From NCBI RefSeq assembly GCF_902859625.1, contig NZ_CADIJX010000001.1:1364001-1428000 (forward strand): a DNA stretch of 64,000 nucleotides, written 5' to 3'. Shown here piece after piece: positions 46,565 through 55,401 of this stretch. Position 1 is the first letter of the stretch; each line of letters begins with the position of its first letter. The DNA comes from Achromobacter pestifer. Lineage in GTDB: Bacteria > Pseudomonadota > Gammaproteobacteria > Burkholderiales > Burkholderiaceae_B. The position numbers were made by a program, and so were the translations under genes. A model generated the notes under the pieces. That model saw nothing but the letters and a program-made list of their open reading frames with translations, was not told the origin of the DNA and made no database searches.

Positions 46565-48079
46565 TCACTTCTGCGCGAACGTCACACCCTTCAGGCGGAT
46601 CATGCCATCGGGATACGGCGTAAAGCCCTTGACCTTCTTGGCCATCACGAACGGCCACGGCTGGTAATAGTTATACACGCCGGGCAGTTCGTCCTGGATG
46701 ATCGTCTGCGCCTTGTCGTAGATTTCCTTGCGGCGGGCCTCATCCGGCACGGTGCGTGCTTCATTCAGCAGCTTGTCCACTTCCGGGTTGCAGTAGTGGC
46801 CATCGTTCAGCGCGCCCTTGCAGGTCACGAAGGCGTGGATGTTGCCGTCGGGATCAACGCGCCCCGACCAGCCCAGCATCACGATCTGGAAGTTGCCGCC
46901 CGACGATTCCTTCTGCAAGGCCGCGTATTCGGTCGGACGCAAGGACAGGTCGAAGCCCGCCTCGGACGCCATCGCCTGGACGATCTCGGCGATGGAGGAC
47001 GTGGTGGTGTTGTTGCCAAACACCAGCTCGGCCTTCACGCGCTCGAAGCCCGCCTGCTTCAGTAGTGCCTTGGCCTTGGCCACGTCGCGCTGGGTGACGG
47101 GGAACTTGTCGCTGTGATAGGGGCTTGCCGGCGGGAACGGCTGCTGGGCGGGCACGAAGATGCCGCCGCCCGCCACGTCGTTGATGGCGTTGCGGTCCAG
47201 CGCAAACTGGAACGCCTGGCGCACCAGCTTGTTCTTGAACGGATTGTCCTCGGCGCGCTTGCCGTTGCCCACGTTGAACATGAATTGCTGGAAGCCCAGG
47301 CCCGCCACCGGCGCAAACGTCAGGCTGGCGTCGTTCTTGACTTGCGGCGCATCGGACGGGTTCAGGCGTTCCAGCATGTCCAGGTCACCGGCGCGCAGGT
47401 TCGACAAGCGAACCGTGGTGTCAGGAATGGGCAGGAAGGTCAGGCGCTTGAAGGCGTAGTCCTTGGCGTCGTAGTACTGATCAAACTTTTCCAGCACGAT
47501 GCGGTCGTTCTGGATGCGTTCGACGAACTTGTACGGACCCGAGCACACGGGTTTGCGGCCCACGGCGGCCACATCGGCATCCGTGAAGGACTTGGGCGAC
47601 AGCATCATGCCGGCCCGGTCGGACAGCTGGGCCAGCAAGGTGGCGTCCGGCTTCTTCAAGGTCAGGACCAGCGTGGCCGCGTCCGGCGCGTCCACTTTTT
47701 CAACCGATGCCAGTTCGCCCTTGCGCAGGCTGTCCGGCAGCGTCATGGCGCGTTCCAGGTTGGCCTTGGCCGCGGCCGCATCGAACTTGCTGCCGTCATG
47801 GAACAGCGCGTCTTCGCGCAGCTTGAAGGTCAGCACCTTGTTGTCGGGGCTGAACGACCACGACGTGGCCAGCTGCGGGACGAAATGCAGCTTGGGATCG
47901 ATGTCCACCAACTTGTCGCACAGCGACGTGAACACGATGCGGCCAACGTAGGTGCGGGCGCGGTGCGGGTCCAGGACATCCGGGTCTTCTTGCAGCCCGA
48001 TGCGGATGTTCTGGGCGCACGCGGCGCCTGCGGCCAGCGCCAGCACGCTGGCGCCGAAGGTCAAGGTCAAGCGTTTCAT
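46565..48079 (-). CDS. gsiB: periplasmic solute-binding protein, GsiB type
   Basis: A 504-residue type II (family 5) solute-binding protein. The Sec signal KRLTLTFGASVLALAAGAACA is cut before QNIRIGLQEDPDVLDPHRAR, a classic SBP_bac_5 start. A Cys near the cut is not in a lipobox context. Conserved parts include YVGRIVFTSLCDKLVD and LATSWSFSPDNKVLTFKLREDALFHDGSKF. It is probably the glutathione- or gamma-glutamyl-peptide-binding component, because it directly follows a gamma-glutamyltransferase gene and precedes Gsi-type permeases. Another short peptide is possible. Confidence 0.9.
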   Translation of the reverse strand: MKRLTLTFGASVLALAAGAACAQNIRIGLQEDPDVLDPHRARTYVGRIVFTSLCDKLVDIDPKLHFVPQLATSWSFSPDNKVLTFKLREDALFHDGSKFDAAAAKANLERAMTLPDSLRKGELASVEKVDAPDAATLVLTLKKPDATLLAQLSDRAGMMLSPKSFTDADVAAVGRKPVCSGPYKFVERIQNDRIVLEKFDQYYDAKDYAFKRLTFLPIPDTTVRLSNLRAGDLDMLERLNPSDAPQVKNDASLTFAPVAGLGFQQFMFNVGNGKRAEDNPFKNKLVRQAFQFALDRNAINDVAGGGIFVPAQQPFPPASPYHSDKFPVTQRDVAKAKALLKQAGFERVKAELVFGNNTTTSSIAEIVQAMASEAGFDLSLRPTEYAALQKESSGGNFQIVMLGWSGRVDPDGNIHAFVTCKGALNDGHYCNPEVDKLLNEARTVPDEARRKEIYDKAQTIIQDELPGVYNYYQPWPFVMAKKVKGFTPYPDGMIRLKGVTFAQK

Positions 48080-48115
48080 TGTGTTGTTTCCCCTTGTAGC
48101 TTGCGAGCTTTGTGT

Positions 48116-49744
48116 TTAGAAGCCGACTGCCTGGCCGTCGCGGCGGCTATCGCTGGCGGCGACATAACCCAGTTCGTTGTCGTTTTCCGACATGCGCCAG
48201 ATGAACTGCCCGGCGCCGAAGTCCATGTACGGATCGTCAACAGACTTCAAAGCATGCCCCAGGTCTTTCAAGCCCGCAATGGTGGAAGCCTGCATGTTGG
48301 TCTCGATATCCAGCGTGAAGTCGCGGTTGACCTTCCAGCGCGGCGCGCAGCAGGCAGCCTGCGGGTTCTGGTGATAGTCGATCATGCGGACCACCGTCTG
48401 CATGTGGCCTTGCGGCTGCATGTCACCGCCCATCACGCCAAAGCTCATGACCGGCTTGCCACCGCGCGTCAGGAAACCCGGGATGATGGTGTGGAACGGG
48501 CGCTTGCCGCCTTCGACCACGTTGGCAGACTTCGGGTCCATCGAGAAGCCCACGCCGCGGTTCTGCATGCTGATGCCGGTGCCCGGCACGACCACGCCCG
48601 ATCCAAAGCCCATGTAGTTGGACTGGATGAACGAGATCATCATGCCGTTTTCGTCGGCGGCGGTCAGGTAGATGGTGCCGCCCGCATGCGGACGGCCTGC
48701 CTCGAAATGGGTGGCCTGGTCCAGGCGGATCAGCTTGGCGCGGCTGTCCAGGTAGGCGTCCGACAGCATTTCCTCAGGCGTCACCTGCATGGCGCGCGGA
48801 TCGGCCACGTACTTGTACAGGTCCGCGAAGGCCAGCTTCATGGCTTCGATCTGGATGTGCTGCGATTGCACGGAATCCACGGGAATGTCGGACATGTCGA
48901 AGCGTTCGACGATGCCCAGCGCGATCAGCGCGGCAATGCCCTGCCCGTTGGGCGGGATTTCGTGCAGTTCGTAGCCCCGGTACGACTTGGAGATGGGTTT
49001 GACCCAGTCCGGGCGGTAGTTGCGCAGGTCTTCCAGCGTCATCGCGCCACCGCACTCCTTGCTGAAGGCGGCGATGCGTTCGGCCAGTTCGCCTTCATAG
49101 AAGTCGCGGCCCTTGGATTCGGCGATGCGACGCAGCGTGTTGGCGGCATCCGGGAAACGGAAGTGCTCGCCGACCTTGGGCGCGCGGCCTTCCGGCAGGA
49201 ACGCCTGGGCGTAGCCCGGCTGCGACTTCAGTTCTTCGGCAGCGGCGGCCCATTTGTGCGCCACCACTGGCGGCACGGCGTAGCCGCGCTCGGCGATTTC
49301 GATGGCGGGTTCAAACAGTTGTTCAAACGGCAGCTTGCCCAGCTTTTCGTGCAGGGCGGCCCAACCGGCCACCACGCCCGGCACCGTCACGGCATCCCAG
49401 CCGCGCTTGGGCTGAATGGCCAGGCCATCGGCGCCCACGCCGTACTTGCGCTTGAAGTATTCCGTGTTCCAGGCGGCCGGCGCCACGCCCGACGAATTCA
49501 GGCCATGCAGTTCCTTGCCGTCCCAGACGATGGCGAAGCAATCGCCGCCCAGGCCGCAGGACACCGGTTCGACCAGGACGATCGTGGCGGCGGCCGCGAT
49601 GGCGGCGTCCACGGCGTTGCCGCCCTTGAGCAGCATGCGCAGCCCCGCTTGGGCCGCCAGCGGGTGCGACGTGGAGACCACGTTGCGCGCGAACAGCGGG
49701 ATGCGTACGGAAGGATACGGGTTGCCCCAGTCGAAGGATTTCAT
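48116..49744 (-). CDS. ggt: gamma-glutamyltransferase family protein without export signal
   Basis: A 542-residue Ntn-hydrolase of the gamma-glutamyltransferase (GGT) family. Autocleavage should occur before Thr357 (HAGGTIYLTAADENG), giving a small subunit of about 186 residues. The substrate loop GFGSGVVVPGTGISMQNRG follows. The ATG at 49744 matches the family start MKSFDWGNPYPSVR. No signal peptide precedes it, so the enzyme is probably cytoplasmic, unlike the periplasmic Ggt of E. coli. It heads the operon with the glutathione-type importer and is divergent from a LysR gene. Likely role: breaking imported glutathione or gamma-glutamyl compounds inside the cell. Confidence 0.9.
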   Translation of the reverse strand: MKSFDWGNPYPSVRIPLFARNVVSTSHPLAAQAGLRMLLKGGNAVDAAIAAAATIVLVEPVSCGLGGDCFAIVWDGKELHGLNSSGVAPAAWNTEYFKRKYGVGADGLAIQPKRGWDAVTVPGVVAGWAALHEKLGKLPFEQLFEPAIEIAERGYAVPPVVAHKWAAAAEELKSQPGYAQAFLPEGRAPKVGEHFRFPDAANTLRRIAESKGRDFYEGELAERIAAFSKECGGAMTLEDLRNYRPDWVKPISKSYRGYELHEIPPNGQGIAALIALGIVERFDMSDIPVDSVQSQHIQIEAMKLAFADLYKYVADPRAMQVTPEEMLSDAYLDSRAKLIRLDQATHFEAGRPHAGGTIYLTAADENGMMISFIQSNYMGFGSGVVVPGTGISMQNRGVGFSMDPKSANVVEGGKRPFHTIIPGFLTRGGKPVMSFGVMGGDMQPQGHMQTVVRMIDYHQNPQAACCAPRWKVNRDFTLDIETNMQASTIAGLKDLGHALKSVDDPYMDFGAGQFIWRMSENDNELGYVAASDSRRDGQAVGF

Positions 49745-49796
49745 GTGGCTTGTCTCATAACGGTTAAGCAGGCGAAGGTACTCTCGTGATCTAATT

Positions 49797-49811
49797 AAAT
49801 CAATTTGATTT
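49797..49811. promoter_or_regulatory. candidate LysR operator
   Basis: AAATCAA-T-TTGATTT is a 15-bp palindrome in the AT-rich 93-bp gap between the divergent ggt and lysR genes, with a T-N11-A core as LysR sites usually have. Confidence 0.5.
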
Positions 49812-49837
49812 TTTGTTCCGTCATAAAAGAAAATTTT

Positions 49838-50740
49838 ATGAGTACCATCCGATTTTTGCGCACTTTCCTGGCTGTGGCTCACCACGGCTCTTTTTCCGAA
49901 GCCGCCGAGCAAGTGGCCCTGACCCAGGCCGCCGTCAGCTTCCAGATGCGCTCACTGGAGGCGGAACTGGGCCGGGAACTGTTCGACCGCAGTGGCCGCC
50001 TGGCTATTCTTAACGCAGCCGGTCGGGAATTGCTACCCGAAATCAAGCATTTACTGGATTTATACGACCGAATGAGATTGCCGCGCACCGTGCCCGGCGA
50101 ACTGGCGGGCGCGGTCTCGGTGGGCAGCATCGTGTCCTGCATGGGAACCCTGTCCAAGGTCGTGTCAGGGCTGAAGAAAGCGCATCCCAAGCTGGACGTG
50201 CGCATCCTGTCGGGCAAGGCCAGCGAGCTGGCCGGCAAGGTCGAGGACGGTGAACTGGACGCGGCATTCCTGGTGGAAGCCGGCCGCAAGATGGCCAGCA
50301 CGCGCTGGACCGCACTATATGAAGAGCAATTGGTCGTGATCGCCCCGGCCTCGGCGGCGGGCAAGGATGCCCGTCAGGTATTGGCGAACAACCCCTTCCT
50401 GCGCTTTGACCGCACGCAGCGCACGGGCTTGCAGATCGACCGGCTGCTGCGGCGCCTGGCGGTGCCGCTGAATGAATTCCTGGAACTCAACGCCATCGAG
50501 ACGTTGGTGGAACTGGTACGGCAGGAAGTGGGCGTGACCCTGCTGCCCCTGATCAACGGATCCAACTGGCAGCACAGCCCGGAACTGCGGATCCTGACAT
50601 TGCCGGAAGATTTAGGCCCGCTTTCGCGGGCCATCGGCATGCTTGAACGGCGCGAGCACGCGCGCCAGGGCATCACGGCGGCGATCTGCGAAGCGTGCGC
50701 CACGGCCTTCCGGGCGCGCGAACCGCAAACCGCCGCCTAG
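49838..50740 (+). CDS. LysR-family regulator of the ggt-gsi operon
   Basis: A 300-residue LysR-type regulator. The helix-turn-helix (about 3-60) reads FLRTFLAVAHHGSFSEAAEQVALTQAAVSFQMRSLE. An effector domain begins at about residue 88 (LAGAVSVGSIVSC). The ATG at 49838 fits the family start; an upstream ATG at 49805 is less likely. It is divergent from the gamma-glutamyltransferase gene across 93 bp with an AT-rich palindrome, so it is the probable regulator of glutathione uptake. The ligand may be a gamma-glutamyl compound; this is inference. Confidence 0.92.
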   Translation: MSTIRFLRTFLAVAHHGSFSEAAEQVALTQAAVSFQMRSLEAELGRELFDRSGRLAILNAAGRELLPEIKHLLDLYDRMRLPRTVPGELAGAVSVGSIVSCMGTLSKVVSGLKKAHPKLDVRILSGKASELAGKVEDGELDAAFLVEAGRKMASTRWTALYEEQLVVIAPASAAGKDARQVLANNPFLRFDRTQRTGLQIDRLLRRLAVPLNEFLELNAIETLVELVRQEVGVTLLPLINGSNWQHSPELRILTLPEDLGPLSRAIGMLERREHARQGITAAICEACATAFRAREPQTAA

Positions 50741-50743
50741 GGC

Positions 50744-52915
50744 TCAAGTCGCCATCGCCGGGTCGGTTACCGACGCCTTGCCGGTTTCGACGCGGCCCGC
50801 AAAGCGGCGCAGGTAGGATGGGTCTTCAGCCAGACGCACCGTGAAATCGTACCAATGGCCGCTTGACTCCAAGGCCCAGTGCTGCTCGACCTTATTGCCT
50901 GCGGGCACGGTCAGCGTCCAACGCTCGTTGTTGCTGTAGTAAGCATTGGGCGTGACTTCAAACGTGCAGGCGTCCTTGCCGCTGTTGATGAAGCTGACAT
51001 AGACGTCGCCGTTGGCGATGTCGTAGCAGACGCGGATTTCGGGGTCCAGCTCCGACGTGCGCGCCAAGGCCAGATCACCCGCGAACTGGCGGTGATAGCC
51101 GTTGGGGCCCAGCACCCACAGGTCGTACTTGCCGCCGTCGGCCGCCGTGTCCCAGCTGCCTTCCAGTTGCTTGTCCGCTTCCACGGTATAGCGGCGCGGC
51201 ATGCGGTCCAGATGCAGACGGTCATAGACGTGGAACACCGCTGCCTGCTTGCCCGTGTTGGAGAACACCAGCCACATGTTGCCCGTGCTGGGCTGGCTGC
51301 GGCCGCTGGTGTGCAATTCGTAGGGCAAGGCGCGCGAGTAACGCACGCCCTTCTCCTGCACCGGCTTGGCCTGGGTGCTGGGATCGGGCAGCGGCACTGC
51401 GGTCAGCGCCTGCTGGTCGGCCCGCACCTGGTCCGCGCCCGTGCGGGTCAGGATGTTCAGGTCGGGCAGCTTTTCGTCATTGGGCGTGGCGAAATTGAAG
51501 GCCGAGGTCATGTCGCCCAGCACGGCGCGGCGCCACGGGCTGATGTTTTCTTCCGCCACGCCAAAGCGGGCTTCCAGGAAACGCAGCACAGACGTGTGAT
51601 CGAACGCCTGGGAATTGACCCAACCGCCACGGCTCCACGGCGACACCACATACATCGGCACGCGCGGGCCGGGACCGTAGACGCGGCCGTCGAACTTATC
51701 CTGCGCCGAGCTGTGCGTGTGGCGTTCCAGATCCGTGTTGACGGTGGAGGCGCCTATCATGGCGTCCTCGTCAGTCAGCGACGGTGCGGCAGGCGGCGGC
51801 ACGTGATCGAAGTAGCCGTCGTTCTCGTCGAAGTTGATCAACAGGACGGTCTTGCTCCAGACGTCCGGGTTCGACGTCAGCGCATCCAGCGTTTCCTGGA
51901 TGTACCACGCGCCCTGGACGGGGCTGGAAGGACCGGGGTGCTCGGAATAGGTGGCGGGCGCCACGATCCACGACACCTGCGGCAGCCTGCCGTTGTTGAC
52001 GTCGTCGCGCAGGGCTTGCAGGAAGCCGCCGTCGGGCATGGTGTTCGCCGTGCCCTTGTACAGCGGGTTGGCGGCGTCCATGCTGGGCGTCCAGGCCGGA
52101 TACGGCGCACCGCTGGCGGCGTTGCCGGCCTGCTCGTTGGCGCGGCGGTACTGCTGGAACCCTGCCAGCGGGTTGTCGCCAAAGTTCTCGGGCAGGTTCT
52201 GGTACACCATCCAGCTGACGCCGGCTTTTTGCAGCCGTTCCGGATAGGTCATCCAGGTCCAGCCGGTGGTGGACGCGCCCAGGCTGTCCCATTGGTTGCG
52301 GGTGGACGGGCCGTTGCCTTGCGCCAGCGGATCGTTGGTGCCGGTCCAGTGGAACAGGCGGTTCGTGTTGGTGCCGCCGTGCGTGGAACAGTGATAGGCG
52401 TCGCACAGGGTAAAGGCTTCAGCCAGCGCGAACTGGAACTCCACCTCTTTCTGGCGGTAGTAGCCCATCGATTGGTTCTGCTTGTAGCGCGGCCACTCAG
52501 ACATGCGGCCACCGTCCCAGGCCAGTTGCGCATCCAAGTAATCGTGCGGCGTGCCGGAGACGCGCTGGGCGTTGCCCTGCGTGCTGTCCAGGTGATACGG
52601 CATCACCACGCGGGTGCCGTTGGTCTGTTCCCAGACCGAGCGGTTCTGCGGCAGCGGGATCGTGAAGCGGTCGCCAAAACCGCGCACGCCCTTGTAGGTG
52701 CCGAAATACATGTCGAACGAGCGGTTTTCCTGCATCAGGATGACCACGTGTTCAACGTCATTGATCGTGCCGGTGCGGTTGTTGGCCGGGATGGCCAGCG
52801 CGCGACGGATGGCGGGGGGGAACATCGACAGCGCGGTCAAGCCAGCGGTCGAGGCCGCGGCATTGCGCAGGAAGCGGCGCTTGCCAGCGTGGATCGGGTC
52901 TTTTTCGGACGTCAC
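50744..52915 (-). CDS. Tat-exported phospholipase C (PlcN/PlcH type)
   Basis: A 723-residue phosphoesterase of the bacterial non-haemolytic/haemolytic phospholipase C family. The Tat signal is KRRFLRNAAASTAGL; the mature catalytic part starts INDVEHVVILMQENRSFDMYFGTYKG, where the metal-binding Glu-Asn lies. Other family parts are PLAQGNGPSTRNQWD, INFDENDGYFDHVPPPAAP and two C-terminal PLC-C repeats (from about residue 500). The GTG at 52915 has AGGA upstream; an ATG at 52963 would run into the preceding gene. It is the third gene of a probable phosphodiesterase-lipoprotein-phospholipase operon. It may use the adjacent type II system after Tat export, as such enzymes do in Pseudomonas. Confidence 0.9.
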   Translation of the reverse strand: MTSEKDPIHAGKRRFLRNAAASTAGLTALSMFPPAIRRALAIPANNRTGTINDVEHVVILMQENRSFDMYFGTYKGVRGFGDRFTIPLPQNRSVWEQTNGTRVVMPYHLDSTQGNAQRVSGTPHDYLDAQLAWDGGRMSEWPRYKQNQSMGYYRQKEVEFQFALAEAFTLCDAYHCSTHGGTNTNRLFHWTGTNDPLAQGNGPSTRNQWDSLGASTTGWTWMTYPERLQKAGVSWMVYQNLPENFGDNPLAGFQQYRRANEQAGNAASGAPYPAWTPSMDAANPLYKGTANTMPDGGFLQALRDDVNNGRLPQVSWIVAPATYSEHPGPSSPVQGAWYIQETLDALTSNPDVWSKTVLLINFDENDGYFDHVPPPAAPSLTDEDAMIGASTVNTDLERHTHSSAQDKFDGRVYGPGPRVPMYVVSPWSRGGWVNSQAFDHTSVLRFLEARFGVAEENISPWRRAVLGDMTSAFNFATPNDEKLPDLNILTRTGADQVRADQQALTAVPLPDPSTQAKPVQEKGVRYSRALPYELHTSGRSQPSTGNMWLVFSNTGKQAAVFHVYDRLHLDRMPRRYTVEADKQLEGSWDTAADGGKYDLWVLGPNGYHRQFAGDLALARTSELDPEIRVCYDIANGDVYVSFINSGKDACTFEVTPNAYYSNNERWTLTVPAGNKVEQHWALESSGHWYDFTVRLAEDPSYLRRFAGRVETGKASVTDPAMAT

Positions 52916-52950
52916 GGATGCTATTCCTAGGGATCTGAGGGGAGCGCGGC

Positions 52951-53136
52951 TCAAGGCGCGCAACGCAATTCGGGCTTGACCGGGGTGGGCGGCACGGGCG
53001 TGGGCGTTTCGGTGCCGCCGCCGTTGTCGGGCTTCTCGTCATCGCCGTCATCGCCGCCGCACGCGGCCAGGGTGGCGGTCAGCATCAGCACCGCGCCGAT
53101 GCGCAGGAAACCGCGCAGGATCATGGACTTGCTCAT
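52951..53136 (-). CDS. small lipoprotein with Asp-rich and Pro/Thr-rich tail
   Basis: A 61-residue protein. A lipoprotein signal (LRIGAVLMLTATLAAC, Cys26) is followed only by GGDDGDDEKPDNGGGTETPTPVPPTPVKPELRCAP. It has no room for an enzyme domain. It lies between the phosphodiesterase and phospholipase genes on the same strand. The design of lipobox, acidic patch and Pro/Thr linker is shared with the two larger lipoproteins nearby, as if it were such a tether without its domain. It could be a remnant of a larger protein or a surface anchor. Function unknown. Confidence 0.65.
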   Translation of the reverse strand: MSKSMILRGFLRIGAVLMLTATLAACGGDDGDDEKPDNGGGTETPTPVPPTPVKPELRCAP

Positions 53137-53157
53137 GGTTTTTCTATCCTTGGAACA

Positions 53158-55164
53158 TCAGGGAAACAGTTCGGAAACGGACTTGCCGGACATGGACAGG
53201 GACTTCACTTCGTCCTCGGTCAGCGCCCGCGACCAGAAGGCCAGGTCATCGAAATTCATCGTGTAAGGGCCCTTGGTGCCTGCGCAGCAGATGCCGTAGG
53301 TGCCGCGGCCGTCTTCGTTCAGGCCAATGTGCGGGCCGAACACGCCAGCCACTTGCGCCAGGTTCACCGAACCCGTGCCGACCGAGCGGCGCGAATAACC
53401 GATGTCCTTGTCATAGACGTAGGCGGTCATGGTCTTGGCCGTCTTGTCGATGGTCATGGCGATGTAGACCGGCTTGTTGGGCGTGAACTTGACCCCGTTG
53501 ATATCCACCCGCGAACCGCCGCCCGCCAGGTTGAAGCGCAGCTCGGGGCCGGCCCACTGGGCGATGGTGATGCCAGGATTGCCGCCGGAGTTGTAGTCCT
53601 TGTTGCCCAGGATGGAGCGGTCGTTGGCCGTGCCGTCGGACTGGTACCAGAAGCCGATCGTGAAGACCTGCAAGGTATCGAGCAGACCTGCGGGGTAGTC
53701 CAGCTTGAAGGCGCCCAGGGCGGCCGAGCCGCGCTCGTTCTGGAACATCTTGCCGAAGATCCCGGTATTGGCGTAGGCCGGAACCTGCACGCCGTCATAC
53801 GGCGTGATCGCGCCGCCACCCGCCGCCACATCAGTCACATTGCCTTCAAACGGGAACAGCATCGTCAGGCCGGTGCGCAGCGAAGCCAGCAGCGGCACGG
53901 GCTTGGCATAGACCACCGTGGCGCGCGTGGCGCTGACGGCATCACCCGCCGACACCGTGTAGTTCAGGCTATGCACGCCTTCGGTATCGAACGAATATCC
54001 CGTGTCGGCATATTCGGTGGCGGTGCCAGGAACGCGAGCCACTTCGACGCCATCGCGGCTGACCACGATGTCGCCTTCCGGTTCGCCCACGCGGATCCAG
54101 GTAAGCGTCACGGTCTTGTTATCCATCGACGTGCGGGCGGCCACGCGGCGCAGCGCCAGGGATTCCGAGAGCGCCGTGCCGGCCATGTCGTACTTGCCCG
54201 CAGCGGGCAACGCGCTCAGGTGGGCCAACACCGTCGGCGCCACATCGGCTGCGCTGGGCAGCGCATACCAGTTGCTGTCCCACACGCCGTCGAACGACGC
54301 ATCATCCGACGTGCCGCCCAGGATCGTCGGCTGGTTCGTCGCCAGCATGATGGTCTTGTTGGCCGACAGCGGCAGGCCGTCAGCCACGCCCGTCTTGCCC
54401 AAGCCATGGCTCGTGGCCACCACAATCAGCCAGTTCTCGTTGGGATTCGCGGCACGGCGGTCGGCGATCTGCTTGGTCAAGACGCCCACGGCAGCGTCCG
54501 TCTGGCGGATCACGGCCTGGTAGTTCGTGCCAAAGCCGTTATCCGAAGCCGCGCGCGCCGGCGCTCCAAACTGAGCCACGACCACGTCATAGCCTTCCGT
54601 GATGCGATCGCGTGCCTGCGTGGCGACGCAATCGTCAACGCCCGCGCAATCCGTCAAGGCTTGCAGATAACCGGCATCGCGGTCGTTGGCGACCAGCCCG
54701 GCGACCAAGGGCGAATTGAAGGCGCCTGCCATGCGGGCGTCGGGGTGCGCCGTCTTCACGCGCTGGAACAGGCTGGGCGCCTTGACGGCCTGGGCCGTGG
54801 CGTTGGACCGCACGCCGTGCACGTCGGCCCACTGGCCGGTCAACAAGGTGGCCCAGCCGGGCACTGTCAGGGTGGGCTGTTGTGTGACGCCACCCGTCAC
54901 GCCGCCTGTCCAGGCGCGCGTGACGGTCAGTTGGCCGATGTTGGGCAGGGTATTGTCGACCACGCCACGGCGCATGGCGTCGTACGTCAGGCCATCGACG
55001 CCAATGAACAATACCTTCTCGACCGCCGGCTTGCCCGGCTCGGTCACCGGTGGCGTCGTGGGAGGAACCGGGGTGTCCTCGTCATCGTCGCTGCCCCCAC
55101 AGCCCGCCAATGCGCTGGTAGCCAGCAACATGGCGCACCATCTTCTCCAATTCAATGCTTGCAT
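53158..55164 (-). CDS. lipoprotein phosphodiesterase/alkaline-phosphatase-fold enzyme with LamG-like domain
   Basis: A 668-residue lipoprotein (lipobox LAGC at Cys21, then GGSDDDEDTPVPPTTPPV). Residues about 45-330 are an alkaline-phosphatase-superfamily domain. It starts VEKVLFIGVDGLTYDAMRRG with the metal-binding Asp and carries the Thr nucleophile region LTVPGWATLLTGQWADVHGVRSN. The segment IVVATSHGLGKTG holds a His of the second metal site. Residues about 340-430 look like a fibronectin-type strand domain, and about 440-650 a LamG/concanavalin-type fold. Upstream lies a candidate Pho box. It probably releases phosphate from nucleotides or diesters at the cell surface. Confidence 0.82.
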   Translation of the reverse strand: MQALNWRRWCAMLLATSALAGCGGSDDDEDTPVPPTTPPVTEPGKPAVEKVLFIGVDGLTYDAMRRGVVDNTLPNIGQLTVTRAWTGGVTGGVTQQPTLTVPGWATLLTGQWADVHGVRSNATAQAVKAPSLFQRVKTAHPDARMAGAFNSPLVAGLVANDRDAGYLQALTDCAGVDDCVATQARDRITEGYDVVVAQFGAPARAASDNGFGTNYQAVIRQTDAAVGVLTKQIADRRAANPNENWLIVVATSHGLGKTGVADGLPLSANKTIMLATNQPTILGGTSDDASFDGVWDSNWYALPSAADVAPTVLAHLSALPAAGKYDMAGTALSESLALRRVAARTSMDNKTVTLTWIRVGEPEGDIVVSRDGVEVARVPGTATEYADTGYSFDTEGVHSLNYTVSAGDAVSATRATVVYAKPVPLLASLRTGLTMLFPFEGNVTDVAAGGGAITPYDGVQVPAYANTGIFGKMFQNERGSAALGAFKLDYPAGLLDTLQVFTIGFWYQSDGTANDRSILGNKDYNSGGNPGITIAQWAGPELRFNLAGGGSRVDINGVKFTPNKPVYIAMTIDKTAKTMTAYVYDKDIGYSRRSVGTGSVNLAQVAGVFGPHIGLNEDGRGTYGICCAGTKGPYTMNFDDLAFWSRALTEDEVKSLSMSGKSVSELFP

Positions 55165-55206
55165 GCTTGTCTTCTCGTTTCATGGACAGGGTTTTACGCT
55201 GCGCAC

Positions 55207-55240
55207 ATAGTGGCGGTTCAACGTGAAGGCGCCATGAAAC
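55207..55240 (-). promoter_or_regulatory. candidate Pho box and -10 of the phosphodiesterase operon
   Basis: On the minus strand GTTTCAT-GGCG-CCTTCAC (55240-55223) is an imperfect 7-4-7 Pho box; each 7-mer matches CTGTCAY at five positions. It is followed after 10 nt by CACTAT (55212-55207). Confidence 0.55.
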
Positions 55241-55306
55241 GAAGAGCAGAAAGCTTGATCGACGGATCAGGATTCTTTTGCGAAAAAAGCAGGATCGCCG
55301 GCCATG

Positions 55307-55329
55307 AAAAAGGACCGGCAAGCCGGTCC
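55307..55329 (-). terminator. terminator after the phoX-like gene
   Basis: On the minus strand GGACCGG-CTTG-CCGGTCC (55329-55312) is a 7-bp stem followed by a T5 tract, about 70 bp downstream of the phoX-like stop and ahead of the next operon's promoter. Confidence 0.75.
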
Positions 55330-55401
55330 CGAAAACTGAAGCCGGAGCGGCACTTGCGGCCGCCCCGTATTGCCTGTGGCGACGCGCGCCGCCCGGCGCG
55401 C

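Larger units (their letters stand above)
55165..55401. promoter_or_regulatory. gap with terminator and Pho-type promoter
   Basis: This 237-bp gap holds a terminator for the phoX-like gene and the Pho-box promoter of the phosphodiesterase gene. No real ORF is visible. Confidence 0.7.

Noticed and set aside
47114..49789. An 891-codon open frame antisense to gsiB and ggt
   Set aside because: Shadow of two well-supported genes; the translated protein is low-complexity and without motifs.
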